Shown: positions 22,693-30,298 of the stretch, one piece after another
How positions within the stretch are numbered: the stretch's first letter is position 1
Layout: each line of letters starts with the position of its first letter
Assembly: GCF_016598475.1 (NCBI RefSeq)
Contig: NZ_JAEMUX010000089.1
Location: 1-32,409 of the forward strand
Source of the DNA: Streptomyces adelaidensis
Lineage (GTDB): Bacteria; Actinomycetota; Actinomycetes; Streptomycetales; Streptomycetaceae
Length of the DNA stretch: 32,409 nt
Reading direction: 5' to 3'
Notes under the pieces: model-generated
What the model saw: the letters and a program-made list of their open reading frames with translations, nothing else
What the model was told of the DNA's origin: nothing
Databases searched by the model: none
Translations under genes and position numbers: made by a program

Positions 22693-23663
22693 CGGGATGC
22701 CACCTCCGTGGCCACGGGGGTCTCCCCGCTCGAGCGAAGCCGGGAGTGGGGGAAGGCGGCCATGCGTTCGGCGGTGCGCAGCGCGGCCGAGGTCATGATG
22801 TCGAGATTCCCGGCGTAGGCCGGGAGGTAGTGGGCGGCGCCCTCGACTTCGAGGAACACCGACACCTTCAGTGCCTCGCCCGCGCCGGGGGCGAGGGTGC
22901 GCAGCGGGTCGTCGGCCGGTACGCGTTCGAACTGGACCTTCTGCTTGAGGCGGTAGCCGGGCACGTAGGCCTGGACGCGGCCGACCATCTCCTCGACGGA
23001 GGCCGTCAGGGCCTCGGTGGCGCAGTCGGAGACCAGGCAGTGCACGGTGTCCCGCATGATCAGCGGGGGTTCGGCCGGATTGAGGACGATGATCGCCTTG
23101 CCGCGGGCGGCGCCGCCGACCCGCTCGATGGCCGAGGAGGTGGTCTCGGTGAACTCGTCGATGTTCGCCCGGGTGCCGGGTCCCGCGGAGCGGGAGGCGA
23201 TGGAGGCGACGATCTCGCCGTAGTGGACGGGCGTCACGGCGTTCACCGCGGCCACGATCGGGATGGTGGCCTGGCCGCCGCAGGTGACCATGTTGACGTT
23301 CGGGGCACCGAGGTGGTCGTCGCCGTTGACCGGCGGGACGACGTACGGGCCGAGGGCGGCGGGGGTGAGGTCGACCAGGGTGCGGCCGAGGGGGCGCAGT
23401 ACCTCCTCGTGGTGGTGGTGGGCGCCGGCCGAGGTGGCGTCGAAGACGATCTCGATGTCGGCGAACTCGTCCAGTGCGACGAGTCCCTCGACGCCCTCGT
23501 GGGTGGTGGCGACCTTGAGCCGGCGGGCGCGGGCCAGGCCGTCGGAGGCCGGGTCGATGCCGGCCAGCGCGGCGATCTCCAGGGTCTCCGACAGGCGCAG
23601 GACCTTGATCATGAGGTCGGTGCCGATGTTGCCGGAGCCGATGATGGCGACCTTGGTGCTCAC
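22689..23663 (-). CDS. dmpF: Acetaldehyde dehydrogenase (acylating)
   Basis: A 324-aa enzyme that oxidises acetaldehyde with CoA and NAD+ to acetyl-CoA. Seen: the Rossmann start KVAIIGSGNIGTDLM, FDATSAGAHHHH, the catalytic cysteine in MVTCGGQAT (about 129), then SRSAGPGTRANIDEFTETTS, ARGKAIIVLNPAEPP and VFLEVEGAAHYLPAYAGNLDIMT, all family hallmarks. The GTG at 23663 overlaps the hydratase stop (GTGA). Its own TGA overlaps the aldolase start (ATGA). Such tight coupling should keep the two subunits of the aldolase-dehydrogenase complex in equal amounts. Length is slightly longer than some relatives owing to a C-terminal tail (RLRSSGETPVATEVASR). Confidence 0.95.
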   Translation of the reverse strand: MSTKVAIIGSGNIGTDLMIKVLRLSETLEIAALAGIDPASDGLARARRLKVATTHEGVEGLVALDEFADIEIVFDATSAGAHHHHEEVLRPLGRTLVDLTPAALGPYVVPPVNGDDHLGAPNVNMVTCGGQATIPIVAAVNAVTPVHYGEIVASIASRSAGPGTRANIDEFTETTSSAIERVGGAARGKAIIVLNPAEPPLIMRDTVHCLVSDCATEALTASVEEMVGRVQAYVPGYRLKQKVQFERVPADDPLRTLAPGAGEALKVSVFLEVEGAAHYLPAYAGNLDIMTSAALRTAERMAAFPHSRLRSSGETPVATEVASR

Positions 23664-24496
23664 CGCTGGTCTCCTTCCGTGCCGAAGGCGACCCGCACGG
23701 AACCCAGTTCCGAGATGTGCGCCTCGAAGATGTCGCCGGGGGAGGCCGGGGCCATCGGGCCCAGGGCGCCGGTCAGCACGAGATCGCCGGCCCGCAGCGG
23801 GTCCCCGCGCTCCGCGAGGGCGGAAGCCAGCCAGACCGCCGCGTTGAGCGGGCTGCCGAGACAGTCGGCGCCGGAGCCCTCGGAAGCGATCCCGCCGTTG
23901 CGGGTCATGGCCATCGTCACCGAGCGGAGGCCGACCCGGGTCAGCGGTACGGGGGTGCCGCCCAGGACGTACAGGCCGCTGGAGGCGTTGTCGGCGACCG
24001 TGTCGACCAGGGAGATGTCCCATTCCCGTATCCGGCTGTCGACGATCTCCAGCGCGGGCAGCGCGAAGTCGACGGCGCGCAGCACGTCGACGACCGTGCA
24101 CTCGCGGTGCGGCAGGTCGCGCCCGAGGACGAGCGCGACCTCGGCCTCCACCTTCGGCTGCAACAGCCGCCCGGCGGGCACCTCACCGCCGTCGGGGACC
24201 GCCATGTCGGCGAAGAGCGCGCCGAAGTCGGGCCGGTCCACGCCGAGTTGGCGCTGTACGGCCACGGAGGTCAGGCCGATCTTGCGGCCGACGATCCGGC
24301 GTCCGGCGTCCTGTCCGCGCCGGACGTTCAGCTGCTGCACGGCGTACGCGGTCTCCAGGTCGCCGCCGTCGTCGAACAGGTCCCGCACGGGCGGGCAGGC
24401 GGCCCCGGTGCGGGCTGCGTCCGCCAGCAGGTCGGCGGCCTTGATCACGGCCGGTGGAGCGGCGTCCGGACGGATGCCGTCGAGCACAGTCGACAC
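23660..24496 (-). CDS. dmpE: 2-hydroxypenta-2,4-dienoate (2-keto-4-pentenoate) hydratase
   Basis: A 278-aa enzyme of the MhpD/FAH-like fold. It adds water to 2-hydroxypenta-2,4-dienoate to give 4-hydroxy-2-oxovalerate. Seen: AYAVQQLNVRRGQDAGRRIVGRKIGLTS, the metal ligands in VEAEVALVLG (E-x-E), LPALEIVDSRI with the third acidic ligand, and VLTGALGPM near the C-terminus. The GTG at 24496 follows GGAGG at 6 nt and is chosen over a much longer open frame to 24958, which has no matching sequence. It is the first gene of a three-gene operon (hydratase, dehydrogenase, aldolase) divergent from an IclR regulator. The dioxygenase and hydrolase that would supply its substrate are not in the window. Confidence 0.93.
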   Translation of the reverse strand: MSTVLDGIRPDAAPPAVIKAADLLADAARTGAACPPVRDLFDDGGDLETAYAVQQLNVRRGQDAGRRIVGRKIGLTSVAVQRQLGVDRPDFGALFADMAVPDGGEVPAGRLLQPKVEAEVALVLGRDLPHRECTVVDVLRAVDFALPALEIVDSRIREWDISLVDTVADNASSGLYVLGGTPVPLTRVGLRSVTMAMTRNGGIASEGSGADCLGSPLNAAVWLASALAERGDPLRAGDLVLTGALGPMAPASPGDIFEAHISELGSVRVAFGTEGDQR

Positions 24497-24580
24497 AGGG
24501 TGCCTCCAGAGGGGCGAAGGGGAAGCGGGAGGTATGGGGTCTACGGGTGTACGGGGGCCTCGGGATGTCCGTCGGCGATC

Positions 24581-24612
24581 TTCGGTGGTCCTTGGCGGTC
24601 CTTCGGCGGTCC
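24581..24612. repeat. Three imperfect tandem copies of a 10-11-bp unit
   Basis: TTCGGTGGTCC (24581-24591), TTGGCGGTCC (24592-24601) and TTCGGCGGTCC (24602-24612) lie head to tail in the leader of the hydratase operon. They may be regulator half-sites or simple slippage. The gap 24497-24665 also holds the palindromes at 24620 and 24659; no further gene is seen. Confidence 0.5.
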
Positions 24613-24619
24613 GCCGTCG

Positions 24620-24631
24620 TATACCGGTATA
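24620..24631. promoter_or_regulatory. 12-bp palindrome TATACCGGTATA
   Basis: Perfect palindrome in the divergent region, flanked by GTC and GAC one base out on the left. It includes -10-like AT-rich hexamers on both strands in an otherwise GC-rich gap, so it may hold promoter elements of both units or an operator. Confidence 0.5.
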
Positions 24632-24658
24632 GACATCAGGCCCCGCTTCAGCCAATGT

Positions 24659-24679
24659 TTGTTCCGTGACACGGAACAA
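24659..24679. promoter_or_regulatory. Putative IclR operator overlapping its own start codon
   Basis: TTGTTCCGTG (24659-24668), one central base, CACGGAACAA (24670-24679): a perfect 21-bp inverted repeat. The GTG start of the IclR gene is the last three bases of the left arm. Binding here would block the regulator's own expression, and the site is about 170 bp from the divergent hydratase start. Confidence 0.7.
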
Positions 24680-25415
24680 CGCGGGCGGCAACATGCTGGA
24701 GAAGTCCGCTCTCATCCTCGAATGCTTCATCCCGAGCGGCGGACCGTACCGCCTGTCGGAACTTTCGGAGCGCGCGGGCCTGCCCAAGCCGACCGTGCAC
24801 CGGCTGGCGGCGGACCTGGTCCGGCTGGGCTGGCTGGAGCGCGCGGGGCACCTGTACCGGCTCGGTGCGAAGCTCTTCGAGCTGGGCTCGCTGGTGCCGC
24901 ACCGGCTGGATCTGCGGGAGACGGCCCTGCCGTTTCTCCAGGACCTGTTCGAGGCCACGCGGGAGACCGTCCACCTCGGCGTGCGCGAGGGCCTGGACGT
25001 GGTCTACCTCGAACGCATCCACGGCCACGAGGCCCTGCGGCTGCCCTCCCGCATCGGCGGCAGCCTCCCGCTGAACTGCACCGGTGTGGGCAAGGCCCTG
25101 CTCGCCTTCTCCGGCGCCGAGCTGACCGAGGAGGTCCTGTCGCGGCCGCTGCCGAGCCTCACGCCGTACTCGATCACCGATCCGGCGCGGCTGCGGATGG
25201 CGCTGGAGAAGATCCAGGTCTCCGGCCTCGCCTACGAGGAGCAGGAGGCCGCGCTCGGCGTGAGCTGTATCGCGGCGCCCGTCTTCGCCGGGGGCACCAC
25301 GGTCGCCGCCCTGTCGGTGGCCGTACCCCGGTCCCGGTTCAGCCCCGCCCAACTGGCCCCGGCGGTACGGACGGCGGCCCTGGGCCTGTCCCGTGTGCTG
25401 CGCCGGAGCGGGTGA
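24666..25415 (+). CDS. IclR-family regulator, divergent from the lower meta-cleavage operon
   Basis: A 249-aa regulator. The winged helix-turn-helix is at about 10-70: MLEKSALILECFIPSGGPYR, then LSELSERAGLPKPTVHRLAADL with the recognition helix KPTVHRL, and a wing ending YRLGAKLFELG. The IclR effector domain (about 85-245) has DVVYLERIHGHEALRL, NCTGVGKALLAF and a cysteine in GVSCIAAPVF. The GTG at 24666 has no clear ribosome site and lies in the palindrome; ATG at 24693 (MLEKS) is an alternative that would free the whole operator from coding sequence. IclR proteins of aromatic pathways usually respond to a pathway intermediate, so control of the divergent hydratase operon is the likely job. 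Confidence 0.92.
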   Translation: MTRNNAGGNMLEKSALILECFIPSGGPYRLSELSERAGLPKPTVHRLAADLVRLGWLERAGHLYRLGAKLFELGSLVPHRLDLRETALPFLQDLFEATRETVHLGVREGLDVVYLERIHGHEALRLPSRIGGSLPLNCTGVGKALLAFSGAELTEEVLSRPLPSLTPYSITDPARLRMALEKIQVSGLAYEEQEAALGVSCIAAPVFAGGTTVAALSVAVPRSRFSPAQLAPAVRTAALGLSRVLRRSG

Positions 25416-25587
25416 CCCCACCGGGTCCGCGCCTCTGGACCGTCCTCCGGCTCCGCACGGCCGGGGAGGCGGCCATGATCACCGCCCCGGGACGTCCCGC
25501 CGCTCAGTGACGGAACCCTGCGCAATGACGTGTTGGCGCGGAGCCGCCTCTTACGAGGGAGTCCGTGGGGGAAGCCCGGCGGCGTGG

Positions 25588-27300
25588 TCAGTGCGACTCG
25601 CGGCTCACCTCGGAGCCGCTGGAGCCGATGAGGAAGTCGAGGTCGGCGCCGGTGTCGGCCTGGAGGACGTGGTCGACGTAGAGGCGTTCCCAGCCTCGCC
25701 GGGGGTCGGCGAAGCCGTCGCGGGTGGCCTGGTTCGGCTGTCGGCGGGCGAGTTCGTCGGCGGGGACGTCGACGTCGATGCGGCGGGCCTCGACATCGAG
25801 GGTGATGACGTCGCCGGTCCGCACGAGGGCGAGGGGGCCGCCGGCCGCCGCCTCGGGCGCCACGTGCAGGACGACCGTGCCGTACGCCGTGCCGCTCATC
25901 CGGCCGTCGCAGACGCGGACCATGTCGCGGACGCCCTGTTCGAGGAGTTTCTTCGGCAGTGGCATGTTGGCGACCTCGGGCATGCCCGGGTAGCCCTTGG
26001 GGCCGCAGCCGCGCAGGACGAGGACGGAGTCGGCGTCGACGTCCAGGTCCGGGTCGTCGACGCGGGCGTGGAAGTCCTCGACGGAGTCGAAGACGACGGC
26101 CCGGCCGCGATGGCTGAGGAGGTGCGGGGAGGCGGCGGCCGGTTTGATGAGCGCGCCGTCGGGGGCGAGGTTGCCGCGCAGGACGGCGATGCCTCCCTCG
26201 GCGACGAGCGGTTCGGCGCGGGTGCGGATGACCTCGGCGTCCCAGACGCCGGCGTCGTCGAGCGAGTCGACCAGCGGCTTGCCGGTGACGGTCAGCGCGT
26301 CCGGGTCGAGGAGGTCGCGGACCTCGCGCAGCACGGCGAGCAGACCGCCGGCGCGGTGGAAGTCCTCCATGAGGAAGCGGCCGGCCGGCTGGAGGTCCAC
26401 GAGGACCGGCACCCGGGAGCCGATGCGGTCGAAGTCGTCGAGCGACAGGTCGACGCCGGCCCGGCCCGCGATGGCCAGGAGGTGGACGACCGCGTTGGTC
26501 GAGCCGCCGACGGCCGCCAGCGCCACGATCGCGTTGTGGAAGGACCCCTTGGTCAGGAAGGTGCCCGGCCGTCGGTCGGCGGCGACCATGTCCACCGCCA
26601 GCCGGCCGGTGTGATGCGCGGCCTCAAGGAGGCGGCTGTCGGGGGCGGGCGTGCCGGCCACGCCGGGGACGACCGTGCCCAGCGCCTCGGCCACCAGCGC
26701 CATCGTGGACGCGGTGCCCATCGTGTTGCAGTGGCCGCGGCTGCGGATCATCGCCGACTCGGAGCGGGTGAACTGCTCCTGGGAGAGCGTGCCCGCCCGG
26801 ACCTCCTCCGACAGCCGCCACACATCGGTGCCGCAGCCCAGCGGCGTGCCCCGGAAGGTCCCGGTCAGCATCGGGCCGCCCGGCACGACCACCGCCGGCA
26901 GGTCCACCGAGGCGGCTGCCATCAGCAGCGACGGGATCGTCTTGTCGCAGCCGCCGAGCAGCACGACGCCGTCGATGGGGTTGGCCCGCAGCATCTCTTC
27001 GGTGGCCATCGCCGCCATGTTCCGCCAGAGCATGGCGGTGGGCCGCACCTGGGTCTCGCCGAGCGACACCACCGGCAGGTCCAGCGGGATGCCGCCCGCC
27101 TCGTACACGCCGTTGCGGACGGAGGCCGCGACCTCGTTCAGATGGGCGTTGCAAGGAGTCAGGTCCGAGGCGGTGTTGGCGATGGCGATCTGCGGCCGGC
27201 CGGTGAAGGCGTCGCCCGGCACACCCCGCCGCATCCACGCCCGGTGGATATAGGCGTTGCGGTCCTGTCCCTCGTACCACTGCGCACTGCGGAGCGTCAC
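25588..27300 (-). CDS. IlvD/Edd-family sugar-acid dehydratase
   Basis: A 570-aa iron-sulfur enzyme. The three [2Fe-2S] ligands are visible: Cys50 in DLTPCN, Cys118 in GGCDKT and Cys191 in RGHCNTMGT; Lys120 is the position that is carbamylated in relatives. This spacing and length agree with L-arabinonate/D-xylonate/D-fuconate-type dehydratases rather than with dihydroxyacid dehydratase (IlvD, about 615 aa). It removes water from an aldonic acid to give a 2-keto-3-deoxy acid. The GTG at 27300 has AAGGGG upstream. It is divergent from an IclR regulator, start codons 50 bp apart, which is followed by a hydrolase and a dehydrogenase that could use the product. The 172-bp gap to the convergent IclR gene at 25415 has only a GGGACGTCCC palindrome. 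Confidence 0.92.
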   Translation of the reverse strand: MTLRSAQWYEGQDRNAYIHRAWMRRGVPGDAFTGRPQIAIANTASDLTPCNAHLNEVAASVRNGVYEAGGIPLDLPVVSLGETQVRPTAMLWRNMAAMATEEMLRANPIDGVVLLGGCDKTIPSLLMAAASVDLPAVVVPGGPMLTGTFRGTPLGCGTDVWRLSEEVRAGTLSQEQFTRSESAMIRSRGHCNTMGTASTMALVAEALGTVVPGVAGTPAPDSRLLEAAHHTGRLAVDMVAADRRPGTFLTKGSFHNAIVALAAVGGSTNAVVHLLAIAGRAGVDLSLDDFDRIGSRVPVLVDLQPAGRFLMEDFHRAGGLLAVLREVRDLLDPDALTVTGKPLVDSLDDAGVWDAEVIRTRAEPLVAEGGIAVLRGNLAPDGALIKPAAASPHLLSHRGRAVVFDSVEDFHARVDDPDLDVDADSVLVLRGCGPKGYPGMPEVANMPLPKKLLEQGVRDMVRVCDGRMSGTAYGTVVLHVAPEAAAGGPLALVRTGDVITLDVEARRIDVDVPADELARRQPNQATRDGFADPRRGWERLYVDHVLQADTGADLDFLIGSSGSEVSRESH

Positions 27301-27350
27301 GCCTGAGCCCCTTCCGGCATTCGGTACGGCGGTCTACAGTCTGGAACGCG

Positions 27351-28184
27351 ATGAAGCATACGCAGGCGTACGACGGATCGACAGACCTCGGCGAGGACGG
27401 CCGGGCAGCCGCCGGGGGCAGCCGTCTTGTGGGGTCGGACCGGGTACTCGCGGTCCTCAAGGAGCTGGCGCGGTATCCCGACGGGGTGGGCCTCGAGGAG
27501 CTGACCCGGGCGGTGGGCAGTCCCAAGCCGACCGTGCACCGGGCGCTCGGCGCGCTGCGCCGGGCCGGGCTGGCCGACCAGGACGCCCGTGGCCGTTACG
27601 GGCTCGGCGACGAGTTCCTGCGCATGGCCTTCGCCCATCACGAGGCCCGGCCCGAGCATGTCCGCATCCGGCCCGTACTCGAAGCGCTCGCACACCGGTT
27701 CGGCGAGACCGCGCACTACGCGGTGCTCGACGGCCACGAGGTCGTCTACCGCGCCAAGGTCGACCCGCCCACCGGCGCCGTCCGGCTGACCTCGACGATC
27801 GGCGGACGCAACCCCGCCCACACCACCGCCGTGGGAAAGCTGCTGCTCACCGGGCGGTTGAGCACCCTGGAGGAGGTCGAGGCGTGGGTCGGCGACGCGC
27901 CCCTGGAACGCCGTACGCCACGGACACGGTGCACGGCCGCCGACCTGCACCGTGAGCTGGAGTTCACCCGTGAACGGGGCTACGGCGTCGACGACCAGGA
28001 GAACGAGACCGGGGTCAACTGCCTGGCCCTGCCCGTCCATCTCACCTCGCCGACCGTCCCCTCCGGAGCCGTGAGTCTCAGCGCGCTGGCCTACCGGACG
28101 CCCCTGGCCGCACTGGTCGACGCCCTCGACGAGATCCGCGCCCTCCTGGGTCCCCCAGGTTCCCTCCGCGAGCCGCCTCGCTGA
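27351..28184 (+). CDS. IclR-family regulator of the sugar-acid genes
   Basis: A 277-aa regulator. A variable head of about 25 residues is followed by the HTH: LVGSDRVLAVLKELARYPDG, then LEELTRAVGSPKPTVHRALGAL, with recognition helix KPTVHRAL. The effector domain includes EVVYRAKVDPPTGAVRLTS, NPAHTTAVGKLLL, and ETGVNCLALPVHL with the usual cysteine. Only 50 bp separate the ATG from the divergent dehydratase start, and there is no good ribosome site; TACAGT at 27335-27340 could be a -10 box for a leaderless or nearly leaderless transcript. Position suggests it controls both the dehydratase and the hydrolase-dehydrogenase pair that begins 53 bp downstream. Confidence 0.92.
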   Translation: MKHTQAYDGSTDLGEDGRAAAGGSRLVGSDRVLAVLKELARYPDGVGLEELTRAVGSPKPTVHRALGALRRAGLADQDARGRYGLGDEFLRMAFAHHEARPEHVRIRPVLEALAHRFGETAHYAVLDGHEVVYRAKVDPPTGAVRLTSTIGGRNPAHTTAVGKLLLTGRLSTLEEVEAWVGDAPLERRTPRTRCTAADLHRELEFTRERGYGVDDQENETGVNCLALPVHLTSPTVPSGAVSLSALAYRTPLAALVDALDEIRALLGPPGSLREPPR

Positions 28185-28237
28185 AGCCCCCGCCCCACGT
28201 TGCGTTTCCCACTCGACAGATCCTGGAGAAAGACCCC

Positions 28238-29098
28238 GTGTACCTCATGCGCATCGGTGCCCCCGGCGCCGAGAAGCCCGTAGCCCGTGTCGACGACGGG
28301 ACCTACGTCGATCTCTCCGACGTCGTCACCGACTTCGACGAGGCGTTCTTCCGGTCGGGCGGTGTCGACCGGGTCCGTCCGGTCGTGGCCGAGCGGGTGG
28401 CGGCGGGCCGGGTGTCCCGGTTCGCCGGGGAGCGCGTCGGCGCGCCCATCGCGCGCCCGCACCAGATCCTGTGCATCGGGCTGAACTACCGCGACCACGC
28501 GGCCGAGAGCGGGATGCCCGTTCCCGATGAGCCGATCCTGTTCACCAAGTCGCCCAACACGCTGATCGGCCCGAACGACGACGTACGCATCCCGCGTGGC
28601 TCCGCGAAGACCGACTGGGAGGTGGAGCTCGGCATCGTGATCGGCAGGCGTACGAGCTATCTGGAGTCGGTGGCTGAGGCGCGGGACGCGATTGCCGGGT
28701 ATGTCGTCGTCAACGACGTCAGCGAGCGCGCCTTCCAGCTGGAGCGGGGCGGGCAGTGGGCCAAGGGCAAGTCCGCCGAGACCTTCAACCCCGCGGGGCC
28801 GTGGCTCGCCACCGCGGACGAGATCGACGACGTCCTCGCGCTGGACATGTGGCTGGACGTCAACGGTGTCCGCCGGCAGACCGGCAGCACCAAGACGATG
28901 ATCTTCGACCCTTACTTCATCGTCCACTACCTCAGCCAGTTCCTCGTCCTGGAGCCCGGCGACCTGATCAACACGGGCACCCCGCCCGGCGTCGGCATGG
29001 GCCTCAAGCCGCCCGTGTATCTCCAGCCGGGCGACGTGATGGAGCTGGGCATCAAGCAGCTCGGCACCCAGCGTCAGCACGTGCTCGGGCCCCGGTGA
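28238..29098 (+). CDS. Fumarylacetoacetate hydrolase (FAH) family protein
   Basis: A 286-aa hydrolase. The FAH core shows ILCIGLNYRDHAAESG (77-92), the metal-binding acids in TDWEVELGIVIG (E128, E130) and VVNDVSERAFQ (D160), then GKSAETFNPAGPWL and DLINTGTPPGVGMG. Members hydrolyse C-C bonds of diketo acids. Next to a sugar-acid dehydratase and a dehydrogenase, the closest known job is cleavage of a 2,4-diketo-3-deoxy sugar acid to pyruvate plus a hydroxy acid (lactate or glycolate). The GTG at 28238 has GGAGAAAG 5 nt upstream; the ATG three codons on is less well placed. Its stop overlaps the dehydrogenase start (GTGA). Confidence 0.92.
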   Translation: MYLMRIGAPGAEKPVARVDDGTYVDLSDVVTDFDEAFFRSGGVDRVRPVVAERVAAGRVSRFAGERVGAPIARPHQILCIGLNYRDHAAESGMPVPDEPILFTKSPNTLIGPNDDVRIPRGSAKTDWEVELGIVIGRRTSYLESVAEARDAIAGYVVVNDVSERAFQLERGGQWAKGKSAETFNPAGPWLATADEIDDVLALDMWLDVNGVRRQTGSTKTMIFDPYFIVHYLSQFLVLEPGDLINTGTPPGVGMGLKPPVYLQPGDVMELGIKQLGTQRQHVLGPR

Positions 29099-30144
29099 GC
29101 GGTCGGCTCATGCGCGCGTTCGTCCTGACCGCCCCCGGCGCGTACGAGGTCCAGGAGCTGCCGGCGCCGGTGGCCGGACCCGGCGAGGTCGTCGTCGACG
29201 TGGAGCGGGTCGGTGTGTGCGGCACCGACGTGGAGTTCTTCACCGGCGCGATGGCGTATCTGCATCAGGGGCACTCCGCCTATCCGATGCGGCTCGGCCA
29301 CGAGTGGGCCGGACGGGTGGCCTCGGTCGGTGCGGGCGTCGACGCCGCGTGGCTCGGCCGTCGCGTCATGGGCGACACGATGCTCGGCTGCGGGCGCTGC
29401 CGCCGCTGTCTCCGGGGCGGCCAGCACGTGTGTGAAACACGCCGGGAGGTCGGTATACGCGGGGGCCAGGCCGGTGCGCTGGCCGAGCGACTCGCCGTAC
29501 CGGCCTCCTCGTTGCACGCGCTGCCCGACTCCGTCGACGCCGTACTCGGTGCGCTGGTCGAGCCCGGCGGCAACGCCCTGCGCGCCGCGCGGGCCGCTGA
29601 GCCGAAGCCCGGGGACCGGGCCCTCGTCCTGGGCCCGGGGACGATCGGACTGCTGGTCGCGCTGTTCCTCCGGGCCGCGGGTGCGGAGGTTCACCTGATG
29701 GGCCGGACCGACGGCTCCCTCGCCTTCGCCCGCGGCCTGGGCTTCGCGCACGTCTGTACGGAGGACTCCGTCCCGGACCTGCCCTTCGACGCCGTCGTGG
29801 ACGCCACGAACGCCGTCCAACTGCCGGACACGGCCCTGCAGTTGGTGGAGCCGGGCGGCCGTGTCGTGTACATCGGGCTGGCCGGCGAGCCCAGCAGGAT
29901 CGACACCCGCACGCTCGTCCTCAAGGACGTCACGGCGGTCGGTGTCCTGTCCGCCTCCCCCGGCCTCGACGCCACCATCCGCGCGTACGCCGCCGGAACG
30001 GTCGACCCCCGGCCGCTCGTCGCCGCCACCCTGAGCCTCGACGAGGTGGGCCCCGTGCTCGCCGGTGAACGCCCGGCCGGCGCCGGGCCCGGCCCCAAGA
30101 TCCACGTCGACCCCCGGCCCGGCGGGACGGGGACGGCCTTCTGA
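29095..30144 (+). CDS. Zinc-dependent medium-chain alcohol/polyol dehydrogenase
   Basis: A 349-aa MDR enzyme from the GTG at 29095 (overlapping the hydrolase stop), or 344 aa from the ATG at 29110, which is the usual first residue of the family (MRAFVL). In the shorter numbering the catalytic zinc ligands are Cys37 (VCGTDVEF) and His64-Glu65 (GHEWAG). The structural zinc site has Cys94, Cys97, Cys100 and Cys108. The NAD(P) Rossmann motif GPGTIGLL is at about 177-184. It probably oxidises a hydroxyl of a sugar acid, for example C4 of a 2-keto-3-deoxy acid to give the diketo substrate of the FAH enzyme before it; the exact substrate is inferred. It ends about 50 bp before the remnant on the other strand. 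Confidence 0.92.
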   Translation: MSGRLMRAFVLTAPGAYEVQELPAPVAGPGEVVVDVERVGVCGTDVEFFTGAMAYLHQGHSAYPMRLGHEWAGRVASVGAGVDAAWLGRRVMGDTMLGCGRCRRCLRGGQHVCETRREVGIRGGQAGALAERLAVPASSLHALPDSVDAVLGALVEPGGNALRAARAAEPKPGDRALVLGPGTIGLLVALFLRAAGAEVHLMGRTDGSLAFARGLGFAHVCTEDSVPDLPFDAVVDATNAVQLPDTALQLVEPGGRVVYIGLAGEPSRIDTRTLVLKDVTAVGVLSASPGLDATIRAYAAGTVDPRPLVAATLSLDEVGPVLAGERPAGAGPGPKIHVDPRPGGTGTAF

Positions 30145-30196
30145 GCGCCTCTCCCGGCGTGGGCGCGCCCTCCGTCAGGCGGCGTGCCGGTGACGG

Positions 30197-30298
30197 CCCG
30201 GCCGAGGCCGCGCGGGCCACGGCCTCGATGGTCTCCGGGGAGGTGCCGGCGGCGTTGTCGCTGCTGAACACGTGTGCCGTGGGAGTCGAGGTGCTCAT
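30197..30298 (-). pseudogene. Truncated threonine-aldolase-like (beta-eliminating lyase) remnant
   Basis: ATG at 30298 overlaps the TetR stop (ATGA). The first 34 or so codons read MSTSTPTAHVFSSDNAAGTS, then PETIEAVARAASAG. This is the N-terminus of low-specificity L-threonine aldolases and related PLP lyases (F-x-S-D-N-A-A-G, then P-E-x-x-x-A-V). After that the frame runs into low-complexity sequence and then antisense to the dehydrogenase gene; the PLP lysine and all later motifs are absent. The rest of the gene seems to have been lost by a deletion that joined it to the sugar-acid operon. The TetR gene was probably co-transcribed with the intact gene. Confidence 0.6.

Noticed and set aside
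25393..27306. 637-codon frame on the plus strand
   Set aside because: Antisense to the dehydratase, whose three iron-sulfur cysteines are all in the minus-strand frame.
27333..27346. TCTACA upstream of the second IclR gene as a BlaI site
   Set aside because: Only one arm is present; the other side reads GGAACG.
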